Shown: positions 8,006 to 16,482 of the stretch, one piece after another
How positions within the stretch are numbered: the first letter of the stretch is position 1
How the letters are laid out: every line of letters starts with the position of its first letter
Source: Peptoanaerobacter stomatis
Lineage (GTDB): Bacteria; Bacillota; Clostridia; Peptostreptococcales; Filifactoraceae
Direction: 5' to 3'
Length of the DNA: 64,000 nt
NCBI RefSeq assembly: GCF_000238095.2
Contig: NZ_JH815225.1
Coordinates: 1,183,863-1,247,862, forward strand
Program-made: the position numbers and the translations under genes
The notes under the pieces: generated by a model
Databases searched by the model: none
What the model saw: the letters and a program-made list of their open reading frames with translations, nothing else
What the model was told of the DNA's origin: nothing

Positions 8006-9472
8006 TTATCTTTCTTGCTGAATTTTTTTATTTTTTTCTTCAAAGTATGCTTTCTCATCTAACTGCGTTTGAGTCGGAGATTTTTGTCTTAGTGTATTTT
8101 GAGACTGTTCCTTGGTTTTTGCATCGCCGTTCATCATATCATTTATCTCTTTTGATGTATAATATCCGCTCTCAAAATTCCTATATAATGAAAACATAGG
8201 CTCTGCATAATTGTATAAAAATCCTCTCATATCTCTTGTATCGTTGTACTTATCATAAAATGCGTCTGCAAAGCCGAAATAATACAAAAATGCCTCAAGT
8301 CTTCCTTTTGAATTGGAAGTGTCTTCATATGCTTTTGGAAAATATTTTTTCAACAAGTTGTCAGCTACGTTTTGGTTAAAATAATTTCTTCCCATATAGC
8401 TACGCTCAAATTCTATCTGTCTTGCCAAGTCATCTACAAAATCACGTTTTTTTGATGTCAGATTCGCTTTTTTAGGCCAACTGTTTAAATTTGGGGGCAG
8501 TTTTGACGGTAGTAAATTAGCTATTGAGTTATACTTTATATAGTCTTTATTGTACTCATATTCATACTCATATATCTTGTCATCTCTAAAATATTTTTGA
8601 CCGTTTTTATATTTTGCTCTTACTTGCGACATATGATTTAATTTCCAAAGATAGTCTTCTTCATTTGTATATTTAAAATCGTCATAATAGCGTCTGTTTC
8701 TATACTCGTCATCATAATATATCTTTCTTCCGTTTTTATCGTAGTAATATCCGTAATCTCTCCTGTTTCTCGAAGTACCGTAATATTTTTCCCTATCTTT
8801 ATACTCATCACTCTTTAAATAGTATTCCAAATAATATTTAAGGTCACTGTCATCGAGTTTTTTTTCGTCTACATCTACAATATATCTTTTGTCTGAGTCT
8901 TTGTCATAATAATAATCTTTAATTGTATATATTTTATCACTGTCTTTGTAATAATAGTCTATTGTGACATAGTGTTTTATGTCATTATGTCTATATGTGT
9001 CTTCATATATATAATGCCTTTTGCCGTCTACTGTCTTTGTATTATAACTTTCTTGAGAAAAAATATCCGATGATAAGTTGTAATTGCGAAGATTAGTGTC
9101 GTTTTTAACGTATCTTTTTTCACCGTAACTGTTGTAATAATAATCTTCTATATCATATACTTTTTCATCATTTACACCATAATAATATCTTATACGAACA
9201 TAGTGCTTTTTATCGTCTCTGTCCATATATGTGTATTCTTTTACATAATATCTTCTGCCATTGTCATAATATGTCGTATAGTTGTCATTATCATCGTAAT
9301 ATCTATAATACTCTCTATTTCTTGAATTATATTCTCCATCAAAATATAAACCTTCTCTTCTTCCGTAAGAGAGTATGTCTTTTTCTTCCTGTGTAAGTGT
9401 CTGCTCACAATATGCTATCGGTGTCATAATTGAAAGAGCTAAAAGTCCTGCTAATATAGCCAATTTTTTCAT
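8006..9472 (-). CDS. Secreted Tyr/Asp-rich repeat protein of unknown function
   Basis: The start is placed at ATG 9472 because GAAGGTG lies just upstream and the protein then begins with a clear signal peptide (MKKLAILAGLLALSIMTP, cleavage probably after AYC); upstream in-frame starts would bury it. The mature part (total about 488 residues) is extremely rich in Tyr, Asp, Lys and Arg up to about residue 290. It contains at least two about 50-residue repeats, near residues 73-124 and 151-202, each with the pattern KHYV-x-I-x-YYY ... DYYY ... KRYI/V. A low-complexity-free C-terminal part (about 330-470) is helical in appearance and ends in a charged tail. I recognise no family. It is probably exported to the wall or medium. 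The codon use looks like that of neighbouring genes, so I see no sign of transfer. Confidence 0.8.
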   Translation of the reverse strand: MKKLAILAGLLALSIMTPIAYCEQTLTQEEKDILSYGRREGLYFDGEYNSRNREYYRYYDDNDNYTTYYDNGRRYYVKEYTYMDRDDKKHYVRIRYYYGVNDEKVYDIEDYYYNSYGEKRYVKNDTNLRNYNLSSDIFSQESYNTKTVDGKRHYIYEDTYRHNDIKHYVTIDYYYKDSDKIYTIKDYYYDKDSDKRYIVDVDEKKLDDSDLKYYLEYYLKSDEYKDREKYYGTSRNRRDYGYYYDKNGRKIYYDDEYRNRRYYDDFKYTNEEDYLWKLNHMSQVRAKYKNGQKYFRDDKIYEYEYEYNKDYIKYNSIANLLPSKLPPNLNSWPKKANLTSKKRDFVDDLARQIEFERSYMGRNYFNQNVADNLLKKYFPKAYEDTSNSKGRLEAFLYYFGFADAFYDKYNDTRDMRGFLYNYAEPMFSLYRNFESGYYTSKEINDMMNGDAKTKEQSQNTLRQKSPTQTQLDEKAYFEEKNKKIQQER

Positions 9473-9586
9473 AGATACACCTTCTTTTATATTTTTTACT
9501 ATATACGAATAGTCTAACATATGAATTAGCAAATTTCAATATTTATAAATTAATATTATCAATTAGCTAAAATCCATAATATATAA

Positions 9587-9608
9587 AAAGAGGCGATTAC
9601 GCCTCTTT
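9587..9608 (-). terminator. Intrinsic terminator after the lipoprotein gene
   Basis: AAAGAGGCG (9587-9595) pairs perfectly with 9600-9608 around a 4-nt loop, and on the minus strand the stem runs into TTTTTATAT. It lies 48 nt beyond the stop of the gene at 9656-10222. Confidence 0.85.
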
Positions 9609-9655
9609 CAGTTTATCTATAATCTAATCAGTTTTATTATTTGATTAATTTATGT

Positions 9656-10222
9656 TTATTTGAATTTTATTGTATCTACCATTGACCATATTTCAGCAAT
9701 TTTAGAGTTTTCTTTTCCGTCATTTCCGTCAACAATAATTATAGCAAAAGGTTTTTCTTTAGCAAAACCATAGTATATCATACTTTTCATTGTTTCAGAA
9801 AATTCAGAATCCGCTTCAGTCATTTCAAGACCTTTAAGTTTTACTCCATCTATTGTGATAGGTTCTACTTCTTTAGGTTCTTCCTCTCCTTCTGCTTTCA
9901 TCATTTCTCTTACTTCTTTGTCCATCTCTTCTTGTGTTACATTTTCAGTAGATATTAAAAAACTAACAGATGCAAAAACATCGTCATTTATAAAATCTGC
10001 GTTTACTGAGTTTCCTCCTCCTTCTTCATCTTCTTTTTCTGCCTTCCAATCCTTAACAATATCCACTGTAAAATCTTCAGTTTCTATTTTCTCTCCAAAT
10101 TCAACATCTTTAGCCTTTTTTTGTTCAATTCCACTATTTCCTCCGGTTGAGCCTCCACCACAAGCTACCATTGTCAATCCCATTAAACCAGCCATTAATA
10201 ATGCAAGTATTTTCTTTTTCAT
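9656..10222 (-). CDS. Putative lipoprotein, unknown function
   Basis: The protein has 188 residues with a lipoprotein signal (MKKKILALLMAGLMGLTMVACGGG; lipobox LTMVAC, so lipidated Cys at about position 21) and should be anchored to the outer face of the membrane. A short Gly/Ser/Asn spacer is followed by a single acidic domain of about 150 residues with alternating hydrophobic strands (DFTVDIVKDWKAE, NADFINDDVFASVSFLI, AIIIVDG). This is similar in layout to small PsbP-like or DUF-type lipoproteins that fold as a compact beta domain, but I cannot name the family. GGAGG lies 8-9 nt before the ATG. It is transcribed with its own terminator downstream and appears monocistronic. Confidence 0.8.
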   Translation of the reverse strand: MKKKILALLMAGLMGLTMVACGGGSTGGNSGIEQKKAKDVEFGEKIETEDFTVDIVKDWKAEKEDEEGGGNSVNADFINDDVFASVSFLISTENVTQEEMDKEVREMMKAEGEEEPKEVEPITIDGVKLKGLEMTEADSEFSETMKSMIYYGFAKEKPFAIIIVDGNDGKENSKIAEIWSMVDTIKFK

Positions 10223-10340
10223 CCTAAAATCCTCCCTATATTTTTATAAAACTTTTAATTTAATAAAATTACTCAGTTTTTTATTTTTTTCTTTCTTTTT
10301 TATAAAGCCTAAATTTGTTATTTAATATTATAAACTTATT

Positions 10341-11567
10341 TTAATATTTTCCGGATCGTCCACCACTGCTACCACTACTTCTACTATCACTGCTACTGTT
10401 TTCTTTAGGCTTAGGTTTTTCTCTTCTTGTAACATTTCTGTATAAGAAAGATTCGCTACTGTTTCTAAGATTTAAGCTTCCTTCTTTAAGATAATTGTTG
10501 GCTGTTCTGTTGAATGCAACTGATTTTAATGAGCTTTTTCCTATTGAGACTATTATGAACGCTATTAGAAATCCTCCCGCTACTCCACCTACATATAATA
10601 AAGGATTTATAGGAGGTTTCGGCAAAGTACCGTCTTCTTTTATCTGAGAAACTACTTCCTGCGTTTTGTCAAGATATATATTAAATGCCTCTGCATATTT
10701 GTTTTCTTTAAGTTGCGCCAAAACATCAGTCAATATATAATCTTCCCAATATGTAGTGAATGCTTTGTAAATCTTGCCTGATTCGTAAAATCTATAATCT
10801 CTGTCTTCATCACTTAAAAGCAACATTATACCATCTTTATTATATTCACGGTCTTTATAAAATTTATCTGCAAATTCTTCTATACTTTGCCCATTTAAGG
10901 AATCAACTGTCGCTATTACAACGTCTATATTGTATTTTTTACTTATATCTTCAGCTTTTTTGAGTAAATCAGACTCTTTATCATCAGGTATCAAATTTGC
11001 ATTATCTTCCAATAAAGTTATTTCTTCATCATTTTCTATTTTATTAGCTTTATCATCGATGCTCAAATAATCAACAAAATCTCCGTTATTATATGTTTCA
11101 TCATATTTTTGGGCAACTGATGTCATATAGTATTTTACAGGATTCGCAAAAGTTTCGCCTTCAACTTTAACCATTTCTCCCCATAGCTTTTCTATATAAT
11201 CCTCGTCATATATTTCTCTTAGAGACTCTGTCATATATTCTATATACAGATTTTCTTCAGCTTCATATACAAGCACTATAGTAGGTTCAAGCCAACCCCC
11301 TTGCTCCAAGGCTTTTTTGGCATATTCTTCTATCGGCATTCCATCACAATCCACTGTTTGTATGTATACTATATCTATTCCCAAATTATCTGAAATATAC
11401 TTTGCATACTCATTCAATTCGAGCTTTTCTTCATCACTGAACTGATCAAGTTCATCTATTACAAATATACCGTTTTCATAAGATTTTGAGTCGGGCAGCG
11501 CAAATACTGGTAGAACAGATGAAAGTGAAAGTAAAATTGCACATATAAATATTTTAATATTTTTCAT
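10341..11567 (-). CDS. Membrane protein with two TPM domains (YdjH/YgcG-like)
   Basis: ATG 11567 is chosen over the GTG three codons earlier because AGGAGGTG overlaps that GTG and is well spaced for the ATG. The protein (408 residues) has a signal peptide and two TPM domains (about 25-160 and about 185-310; NGIFVIDELDQFSDEEKLELNEY and the related LIPDDKESDLLKKAED). One transmembrane segment follows (YVGGVAGGFLIAFIIVSIG, about residue 330), then a basic, Ser/Gly-rich tail ending in SGGRSGKY. TPM domains are extracytoplasmic domains of membrane quality-control or photosystem-repair type proteins. The stop of the zinc-ribbon gene is directly before this gene's ribosome site, so the two are one operon. 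With the SPFH gene the set resembles Bacillus YdjG-YdjH-YdjI. Confidence 0.85.
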   Translation of the reverse strand: MKNIKIFICAILLSLSSVLPVFALPDSKSYENGIFVIDELDQFSDEEKLELNEYAKYISDNLGIDIVYIQTVDCDGMPIEEYAKKALEQGGWLEPTIVLVYEAEENLYIEYMTESLREIYDEDYIEKLWGEMVKVEGETFANPVKYYMTSVAQKYDETYNNGDFVDYLSIDDKANKIENDEEITLLEDNANLIPDDKESDLLKKAEDISKKYNIDVVIATVDSLNGQSIEEFADKFYKDREYNKDGIMLLLSDEDRDYRFYESGKIYKAFTTYWEDYILTDVLAQLKENKYAEAFNIYLDKTQEVVSQIKEDGTLPKPPINPLLYVGGVAGGFLIAFIIVSIGKSSLKSVAFNRTANNYLKEGSLNLRNSSESFLYRNVTRREKPKPKENSSSDSRSSGSSGGRSGKY

Positions 11568-11579
11568 ATCGGTCACCTC

Positions 11580-12650
11580 CTAATGTAATAGTGTTATTCC
11601 TGCACATATTATCGTAGACAATATAACACCTATAATACTAAACCAGCGGAAATAAGCTGATTTATCTAAAGGTAAATCACCGACAAACTTTCCTGTTTGA
11701 CCGTTCATAGCAAATGTATATTTTTGTTCTTTCCATGTTGTATGCAACAGCCATACAGGATATAGTGCATAATTCACGCTTGAGTCTTCCAAATTTACTA
11801 CACTGCTTGATACATAGACTCTATCATGTCCAGTAACTGTATTTTTAAAAGTTTCTTCCACGCTTTCTTTTACTCTCACATTTGCTCTTTCAATACTTTG
11901 ATCTGCATCTACATCGTATCTTTCTGAAACATATCCTGCCAAATATGCTGTTTGAAAATCTACCGCATCATCAAATTTATAAGGCTCTATTGATTCCATC
12001 AAATCGTCAGGCATCTTTGTAGCTCCGTCTACCGGTATTCTTTCAAAATTTACGCTTCCGGCTCTATTTACAAGATATGTAGTTACTTCTGTATATTCAT
12101 AATCTGAATCACTCCAAGTTCTTATATCTTCCGCTTTGTATTTTACATCAGCATCAGCTTTACAATTAAATAACCAAAATGGAACATATGCACCCTCTAT
12201 CTTATCTATATGATTCTCATCTTTAAAAGTTTTAGGTAAAAATCTTTTTCCTTTTAAATGACCTTTTAATGCTTCTTTTGCAGCATTTTTATCTATCTTG
12301 AACGGAATTATATAATCAGGACGTAAATCACCTGAAAATTGTCCTTTCATAACTATATTGCTACCACAATAAGGACATTGTGTTGCTGATGTGGTAGAGT
12401 CCGATATAACTTCTCCTCCACAAGACTCACACGAATACACCGACATACCGCCCGCTTCTTCATTTGACCACTCATTAAAATCAGTACTCCAGTCTATGTT
12501 CTCCTGTGTATTCTCAGCAGACTCCATACTTTTAATAGTTTCTATATCAAATTCGGAATCACAAAACGGACATTTCATATTTTGACTTGAACTGTTAAAC
12601 TCTATAGCTCCTCCGCAACAAGGACATTTAAAATCCATTAAATCACTCAT
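11580..12650 (-). CDS. Zinc-ribbon membrane protein (YdjG-like)
   Basis: The protein has 356 residues with two zinc ribbons at the N-terminus: CPCCGG with CPFC (about 9-33) and CESCGG with CPYC (about 74-97). A central domain of about 200 residues is of the kind often mislabelled as primosomal protein N' or helicase (PDYIIPFKIDKNAAKEAL, GAYVPFWLFNCKA, YPVWLLHT). A single transmembrane helix at the very C-terminus (WFSIIGVILSTIICAGITLL) would leave the ribbons in the cytoplasm. GGTGG precedes the ATG. It forms an operon with the TPM protein downstream, and the SPFH protein with similar zinc ribbons lies upstream after a 315-nt gap. There are no helicase motifs, so the old helicase name should not be used. 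Confidence 0.85.
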   Translation of the reverse strand: MSDLMDFKCPCCGGAIEFNSSSQNMKCPFCDSEFDIETIKSMESAENTQENIDWSTDFNEWSNEEAGGMSVYSCESCGGEVISDSTTSATQCPYCGSNIVMKGQFSGDLRPDYIIPFKIDKNAAKEALKGHLKGKRFLPKTFKDENHIDKIEGAYVPFWLFNCKADADVKYKAEDIRTWSDSDYEYTEVTTYLVNRAGSVNFERIPVDGATKMPDDLMESIEPYKFDDAVDFQTAYLAGYVSERYDVDADQSIERANVRVKESVEETFKNTVTGHDRVYVSSSVVNLEDSSVNYALYPVWLLHTTWKEQKYTFAMNGQTGKFVGDLPLDKSAYFRWFSIIGVILSTIICAGITLLH

Positions 12651-12680
12651 TTTACACCACCTTTTTATTAACTGATTCCA

Positions 12681-12845
12681 TACTAAGACCTATTTAAAAT
12701 AACATATAACACTAAAATATATAAAATGAATTTGAGTGTGTTTGATTAAAAGAATTGCTAATGCTATCGTAGCCAAATATTCCTTAATAACATACATTAC
12801 ATTCAGTATTTTCATTATATGTATGTTTAATTAGATAATAGCATA
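12681..12845. repeat. Degenerate MITE-like element (about 165 bp)
   Basis: The left end reads TACTAAGACCTATTTAAAAT and the right end, read in reverse complement, TGCTATTATCTAATTAAAC. The latter matches the terminal consensus TACTATTATCTAATTAAA seen at many other intergenic sites in the window. The interior is not similar enough to the clear copies to align by eye. Confidence 0.4.
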
Positions 12846-12897
12846 GAATTAGGATAAAAAAAATTATATAATTATTTATGCTGAATTTTAAAAAATC

Positions 12898-12945
12898 TAT
12901 AGTAGATTGATTTTAAAAAAATTATATTTATATCAATCTACTATA
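12898..12945 (-). terminator. Terminator after the SPFH gene
   Basis: A 14-bp perfect stem (TATAGTAGATTGAT, 12898-12911 with 12932-12945) and 20-nt loop are followed on the minus strand by GATTTTTTAAAATT. It lies 20 nt past the SPFH stop codon. Confidence 0.7.
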
Positions 12946-12965
12946 TCTTTTTATTAAATAAGTCT

Positions 12966-14330
12966 TTATCTTTTTATATCATTGTCATCAAACACATCTC
13001 CACACTCAGGACAGAATTTTGGAGGTTTTGTCGGATCTTCAGGCTCCCAACCGCATTTATCACATTTATATAAAGGTGCTCCGGCAGGTTTCGGCTTGCC
13101 ACACTCTGCGCAGAATTTCCCCTTATTTACCGCTCCACAAGAGCAAGTCCAACCATCAGGGTTTGCTTGTGGCTTAGGCGATGCACATTCTACACAAAAC
13201 TTGCCTGTATTTACTGTTCCGCATGAACAAGTCCAAGTGTTTTGAGATGGCTGAGCTTGCGGTTGTACTTGCGGTTGTTGTTGCATTTGTTGCTGTTGCA
13301 TTTGTTGCTGTTGCATTTGTTGCTGTTGTCCCATTTGGAATAAATTTTGTGCATTCATTCCTCCTGCTTGTTGTGCCATACCCATGCCCATAAAGCCCAT
13401 CATAGCTCCACCTTCATTTGATGCGGCTGCTCTCATAGCATCTGATTGAGCTCCTACAAGTGTTGCCGCCGCCATATTAGGATCTCTCATAACAGCTGTT
13501 CTTTGCAACTGCTTAATCATATCCTCATCTTCTTTTGGAGCCGTTATAGAATTTATACCTACTGATACTATTGATATACCTCGTAGTTCTGACCATTTTG
13601 GTGTCAGTATTTCGTTCATAGCATCAGATAATTCCATAGTGTGACCCGGAAGAGCACTATATCTTATTCCCATCTCAGATATTTTTGCAAAAGAAGGTTG
13701 TAAAGCATTTAAAAATTCACTCTTCAACTGACCGTCAATCTCACTTCTGTCATATTGATTTTCTACATTTCCGCAAACATTGGCATAAAACAACATAGGG
13801 TTTGTTATCTTATATGAATATACTCCGTTACATCTTACAGATATATCCACATCAAGCCCTATATTTCTATCAACTACTCTAAAAGGCACAGGATTTTGTG
13901 TTCCAAATTTATTATCAAGTAATTCTTTCATATTGAAATAATATACTCTTTGATCTTTTCCTGTATCTCCACCGTAAGCAAACCTTTTGCCTACTGTTTC
14001 AAAAGTCTTCTTAATTCCTTCGCTAAAAGAACCGTTAAATATTGACGGTTCTGTTGATGAATCAAAAGTAAATTCTCCAGGCTCTGCACAAAATTCCACT
14101 ACCTTGCCTTGTTCAACTATCATCATGCACTGTCCGTCAGCTACCGCAATACCTGAACCTTGTGAAATTATATTATCGCTTCCCTTTTTATTGGACGAAC
14201 GTCCTCCTATGCGTTTTTGACCTTTAACAACCAATACATCATTTGGAATAGAATCACAATAAAAAAATTCTTTCCATTGGTCAGCCATTGTTCCGCCTAA
14301 TGCTCCAAGACCTGCTTTTATTAATCCCAT
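12966..14330 (-). CDS. SPFH-domain protein with C-terminal zinc ribbons (YdjI-like)
   Basis: This 454-residue protein begins MGLIKAGLGALGGTMADQW, as in the SPFH 'virion core' family. The SPFH/Band-7 core spans about 25-290 (VVKGQKRIGG, AVADGQCMMIVEQGKVVEF, PVPFRVVDR, GISIVSVGINSI). An Ala/Met/Gly-rich stretch then leads into a Gln-rich linker with three exact 15-bp repeats. Three zinc ribbons end the protein: WTCSCGTVNTGKFC-VEC, WTCSCGAVNKGKFC-AEC and YKCDKCG...FCPEC. Related Bacillus YdjI oligomerises and recruits PspA to damaged membrane together with YdjG and YdjH; that role is inferred here. No pspA or liaH gene is next to it. It starts with ATG after GGGGG. High confidence in the family. 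Confidence 0.9.
   Translation of the reverse strand: MGLIKAGLGALGGTMADQWKEFFYCDSIPNDVLVVKGQKRIGGRSSNKKGSDNIISQGSGIAVADGQCMMIVEQGKVVEFCAEPGEFTFDSSTEPSIFNGSFSEGIKKTFETVGKRFAYGGDTGKDQRVYYFNMKELLDNKFGTQNPVPFRVVDRNIGLDVDISVRCNGVYSYKITNPMLFYANVCGNVENQYDRSEIDGQLKSEFLNALQPSFAKISEMGIRYSALPGHTMELSDAMNEILTPKWSELRGISIVSVGINSITAPKEDEDMIKQLQRTAVMRDPNMAAATLVGAQSDAMRAAASNEGGAMMGFMGMGMAQQAGGMNAQNLFQMGQQQQMQQQQMQQQQMQQQPQVQPQAQPSQNTWTCSCGTVNTGKFCVECASPKPQANPDGWTCSCGAVNKGKFCAECGKPKPAGAPLYKCDKCGWEPEDPTKPPKFCPECGDVFDDNDIKR
13284..13328. repeat. Three perfect 15-bp tandem repeats in the SPFH gene
   Basis: CATTTGTTGCTGTTG is repeated exactly three times (13284, 13299, 13314) and encodes MQQQQ units in the linker before the zinc ribbons. 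Exact identity suggests recent expansion and possible length variation between strains. Confidence 0.85.
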
Positions 14331-14682
14331 AACATTTCCCCCCTATGATTTATTAACATATGTAAAAACTTAAATAACGCAAACACAATAAAACTATAGT
14401 AACATTAAACAAATCTAAAACTTATAGGCATTTTTATATTTATTAACTGCATTTTAAGCACCAAATAAATATTTTTTCATATTGTTTTTTGTATTAATTA
14501 TAAATAAAAGTTATACGTTTACAATACCATTATAATCATTTTTTTTTTAATTACATCTGTAATATTACCTGTTTTTTATTAAATTTTTATATCATTGACA
14601 AAAAAAACATATTCAATTATAATCAGATTATATAGGCAAACGATTATTTTTGTATTAATTCTAAGCAGAAAGGAGAATTTAT
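14331..14682. other. 352-nt divergent intergenic region
   Basis: This AT-rich region lies between the SPFH gene (-) and the SLH protein (+). It contains the plus-strand consensus promoter at 14595-14623; no minus-strand promoter of similar quality stands out and no open frame looks real. Confidence 0.6.
14595..14623 (+). promoter_or_regulatory. Consensus sigma-A promoter of the SLH protein gene
   Basis: TTGACA (14595-14600) and TATAAT (14618-14623) are both perfect and are separated by exactly 17 nt, 60 nt upstream of the ATG at 14683. Confidence 0.85.
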
Positions 14683-16155
14683 ATGACATTCAAAAAATCA
14701 AAATATTTGTTGACTTGTATTATAATATTTTTTATAACATTCTTTTTTGTCTTATTTCGTTCATCACACGCTTATATGGATTTCACTACCCTATCTATGG
14801 GTATTGAGCACAGATACGGTAATGATGATAGAGATTTTTCCGATGACACATTAAGCATCAATGATACTAATGTTGATCTGAGCAGATATGTAAGAAACAG
14901 AGACGGTTATACGGTTGAATCTTATTCACCGAGCCAATTTATTAATCCCAGCCAATATAGTCCGGGAAGTTTTTTAAGCGTAACTATATATTATAAGAAA
15001 AATGAGCCTGCGCCTCCACCGGAACCTACTCCTCCACCGGAACCTACACCTGATCCGAAACCTGATCCTACGCCTCCTCCGCAAAATAACGGAAAGAAAG
15101 ACTCATATATCTACATCTACTACAGGAGCGTAGCAGGACACGATGTGCTTGCATCGCAAACTATACAAGGTTATGATGGTGAAACTCTAAATCTTAATGA
15201 CTATGTAAAAGATGTAACTACCATGACTCATGTAGGATTCGAGCCTTCCTCAGCTACAGTCACATTCAATAAGAGTAGAAGAGGTATGGGAATAATCCTG
15301 TATGAAAAAAATCAAAAATTGAACCAAAACAACAATAACAATAATAACAACAACAATAACAACAATAACAATAACAATAACAACAATAACAATAACAATA
15401 ACAACAATAACAATAACAATAACAATAACAACAATAACAATAACAATAACAATAATAACAATGACATCTATATCAAAAAGAGTTATAAGGAGTATCTTCC
15501 TCCATCCGACGAAGAGAACACAACTGAAAATACACAAGTTTCTAAAAATCAGGATACATCAGATGAATATATCATTGGACCTGAAAGCAATAGTGTAGCA
15601 ATTATAAAAGGATATCCTAACGGAACTGTAAGACCGAATGCTGCTGTCACAGGTGAAGAATTTGCATCCATGTTGTATAAATTACTAAATAAGAACTACA
15701 CTGCAAATATAGACGTATCATCTTTTAATTCTTCTCGTTTAAAAAAATCATCATGGTCATATGAGGCTGTATCCAAATTGGTAAGTGCAGGAATAATTAA
15801 TGAAGATTATCCCGGTTCATTCAATCCGAAGAAAAAAATTACAAGAGGTGAAGTTGCGATGGCATTATCAGCTTTATATGAAGGTGAAGCCGACAACAGA
15901 TTTGTATTTATCGATACGCAAGACACTAAATACGAAGATCCTGTAAAAATTGTGACTTCTAATCATATCATGAGCGGATACCCTGACGGCTCATTTAAAC
16001 CTGAAAAAGAAATTACAAGAGCCGAATTAATAGCCACATTGAACAAATTAACAGGAAGAACTAAATCCGTTATAAAAAAAGAATACACATTTTCAGACTT
16101 AAAAAAATCTTCATGGTATTACTATGAAATTCAAGCCGCATTACAAGGTAAATAA
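14683..16155 (+). CDS. SLH-domain surface protein with Pro-rich and poly-Asn linkers
   Basis: This 490-residue exported protein starts at ATG 14683 after AAAGGAG. A signal/membrane segment (YLLTCIIIFFITFFFVLF) is followed by a domain of about 60 residues, a Pro-rich stretch of PPPEPTP-type repeats (about 107-128) and a second domain of about 80 residues that begins YIYIYYRSVAGHDVLASQTI and resembles MucBP/InlB-like extracellular repeats. Then come 45 consecutive Asn (codons 216-260). Three SLH motifs close the protein (GYPNGTVRPNAAVTGEEFA, the module ending INEDYPGSFNPKKKITRGE, and SGYPDGSFKPEKEITRAEL). SLH domains bind pyruvylated secondary cell-wall polymer, and csaB, which makes that modification, is in the window at 18476-19558. 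A strong consensus promoter suggests high expression. Confidence 0.92.
   Translation: MTFKKSKYLLTCIIIFFITFFFVLFRSSHAYMDFTTLSMGIEHRYGNDDRDFSDDTLSINDTNVDLSRYVRNRDGYTVESYSPSQFINPSQYSPGSFLSVTIYYKKNEPAPPPEPTPPPEPTPDPKPDPTPPPQNNGKKDSYIYIYYRSVAGHDVLASQTIQGYDGETLNLNDYVKDVTTMTHVGFEPSSATVTFNKSRRGMGIILYEKNQKLNQNNNNNNNNNNNNNNNNNNNNNNNNNNNNNNNNNNNNNNNNNNNNNDIYIKKSYKEYLPPSDEENTTENTQVSKNQDTSDEYIIGPESNSVAIIKGYPNGTVRPNAAVTGEEFASMLYKLLNKNYTANIDVSSFNSSRLKKSSWSYEAVSKLVSAGIINEDYPGSFNPKKKITRGEVAMALSALYEGEADNRFVFIDTQDTKYEDPVKIVTSNHIMSGYPDGSFKPEKEITRAELIATLNKLTGRTKSVIKKEYTFSDLKKSSWYYYEIQAALQGK
15328..15462 (+). repeat. AAC/AAT trinucleotide tract encoding 45 Asn
   Basis: An uninterrupted 135-nt run of AAC and AAT codons lies inside the SLH protein gene. 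The mixture of the two codons forms higher-order AACAAT units. The tract is in frame, so the gene is intact, and unit gain or loss would keep the frame. Confidence 0.95.
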
Positions 16156-16166
16156 AAATACACAAA

Positions 16167-16192
16167 AAAAGGACTGTATCTACAGTCCTTTT
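16167..16192. terminator. Bidirectional terminator between the SLH gene and rpsR
   Basis: AAAAGGACTGTA pairs with TACAGTCCTTTT around a tight loop. It is followed by TTTTAATTTT-type sequence on the plus strand and TTTTTTTGTG on the minus strand, serving two convergent genes. Confidence 0.85.
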
Positions 16193-16201
16193 AATTTTAT
16201 C

Positions 16202-16459
16202 TTATTCTACTGTGTAAGGCAACAACGCTATTATTCTTGCTCTTTTTATAGCATTTGTAAGTTTTCTTTGTGCCTTAGCTGATGTTCCTGTCACTCTTCT
16301 TGGAAGGATTTTTCCTCTTTCAGATATAAATTTCTTAAGTAGAGCAACATCTTTATAATCTATTTGATTTATTTTATCTCCAACAAAAGGGTCAACTTTT
16401 TTTCTTCTTTTTCTAAAGTTGGCATTGTTGTTAGCATTTGCTTGTTTTTGGTTAGCCAT
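16202..16459 (-). CDS. rpsR: 30S ribosomal protein S18
   Basis: The protein has 85 residues with the S18 signature: [34 protein letters not shown], then [27 protein letters not shown]18 pairs with S6 on the platform of the small ribosomal subunit. It is the last gene of the rpsF-ssb-rpsR operon, 23 nt after ssb, and is followed by a strong terminator. The N-terminal extension ([15 protein letters not shown]) is a little longer than usual. AGGTGT precedes the ATG. Confidence 0.98.
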   Translation of the reverse strand: MANQKQANANNNANFRKRRKKVDPFVGDKINQIDYKDVALLKKFISERGKILPRRVTGTSAKAQRKLTNAIKRARIIALLPYTVE

Positions 16460-16482
16460 TTCTTACACCTCCAAATCTTTTG

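Larger units (their letters stand above)
12651..12965. other. 315-nt intergenic region between zinc-ribbon and SPFH genes
   Basis: It holds a degenerate MITE-like element (12681-12845), the SPFH terminator hairpin (12898-12945) and a presumed promoter for the zinc-ribbon/TPM operon that I cannot pinpoint. No coding region is seen. Confidence 0.6.

Noticed and set aside
11580-12650. Primosomal protein N' or helicase annotation for the zinc-ribbon protein
   Set aside because: No Walker or helicase motifs; the resemblance to that name is a database carry-over for this family.
15328-15462. Frameshift or pseudogene in the SLH protein at the Asn tract
   Set aside because: The frame is continuous through the tract into three intact SLH motifs.
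15250-15537. Antisense frame of Val/Ile repeats across the poly-Asn tract
   Set aside because: It is only the reverse strand of the AAC/AAT repeat and has no ribosome site or start of its own.
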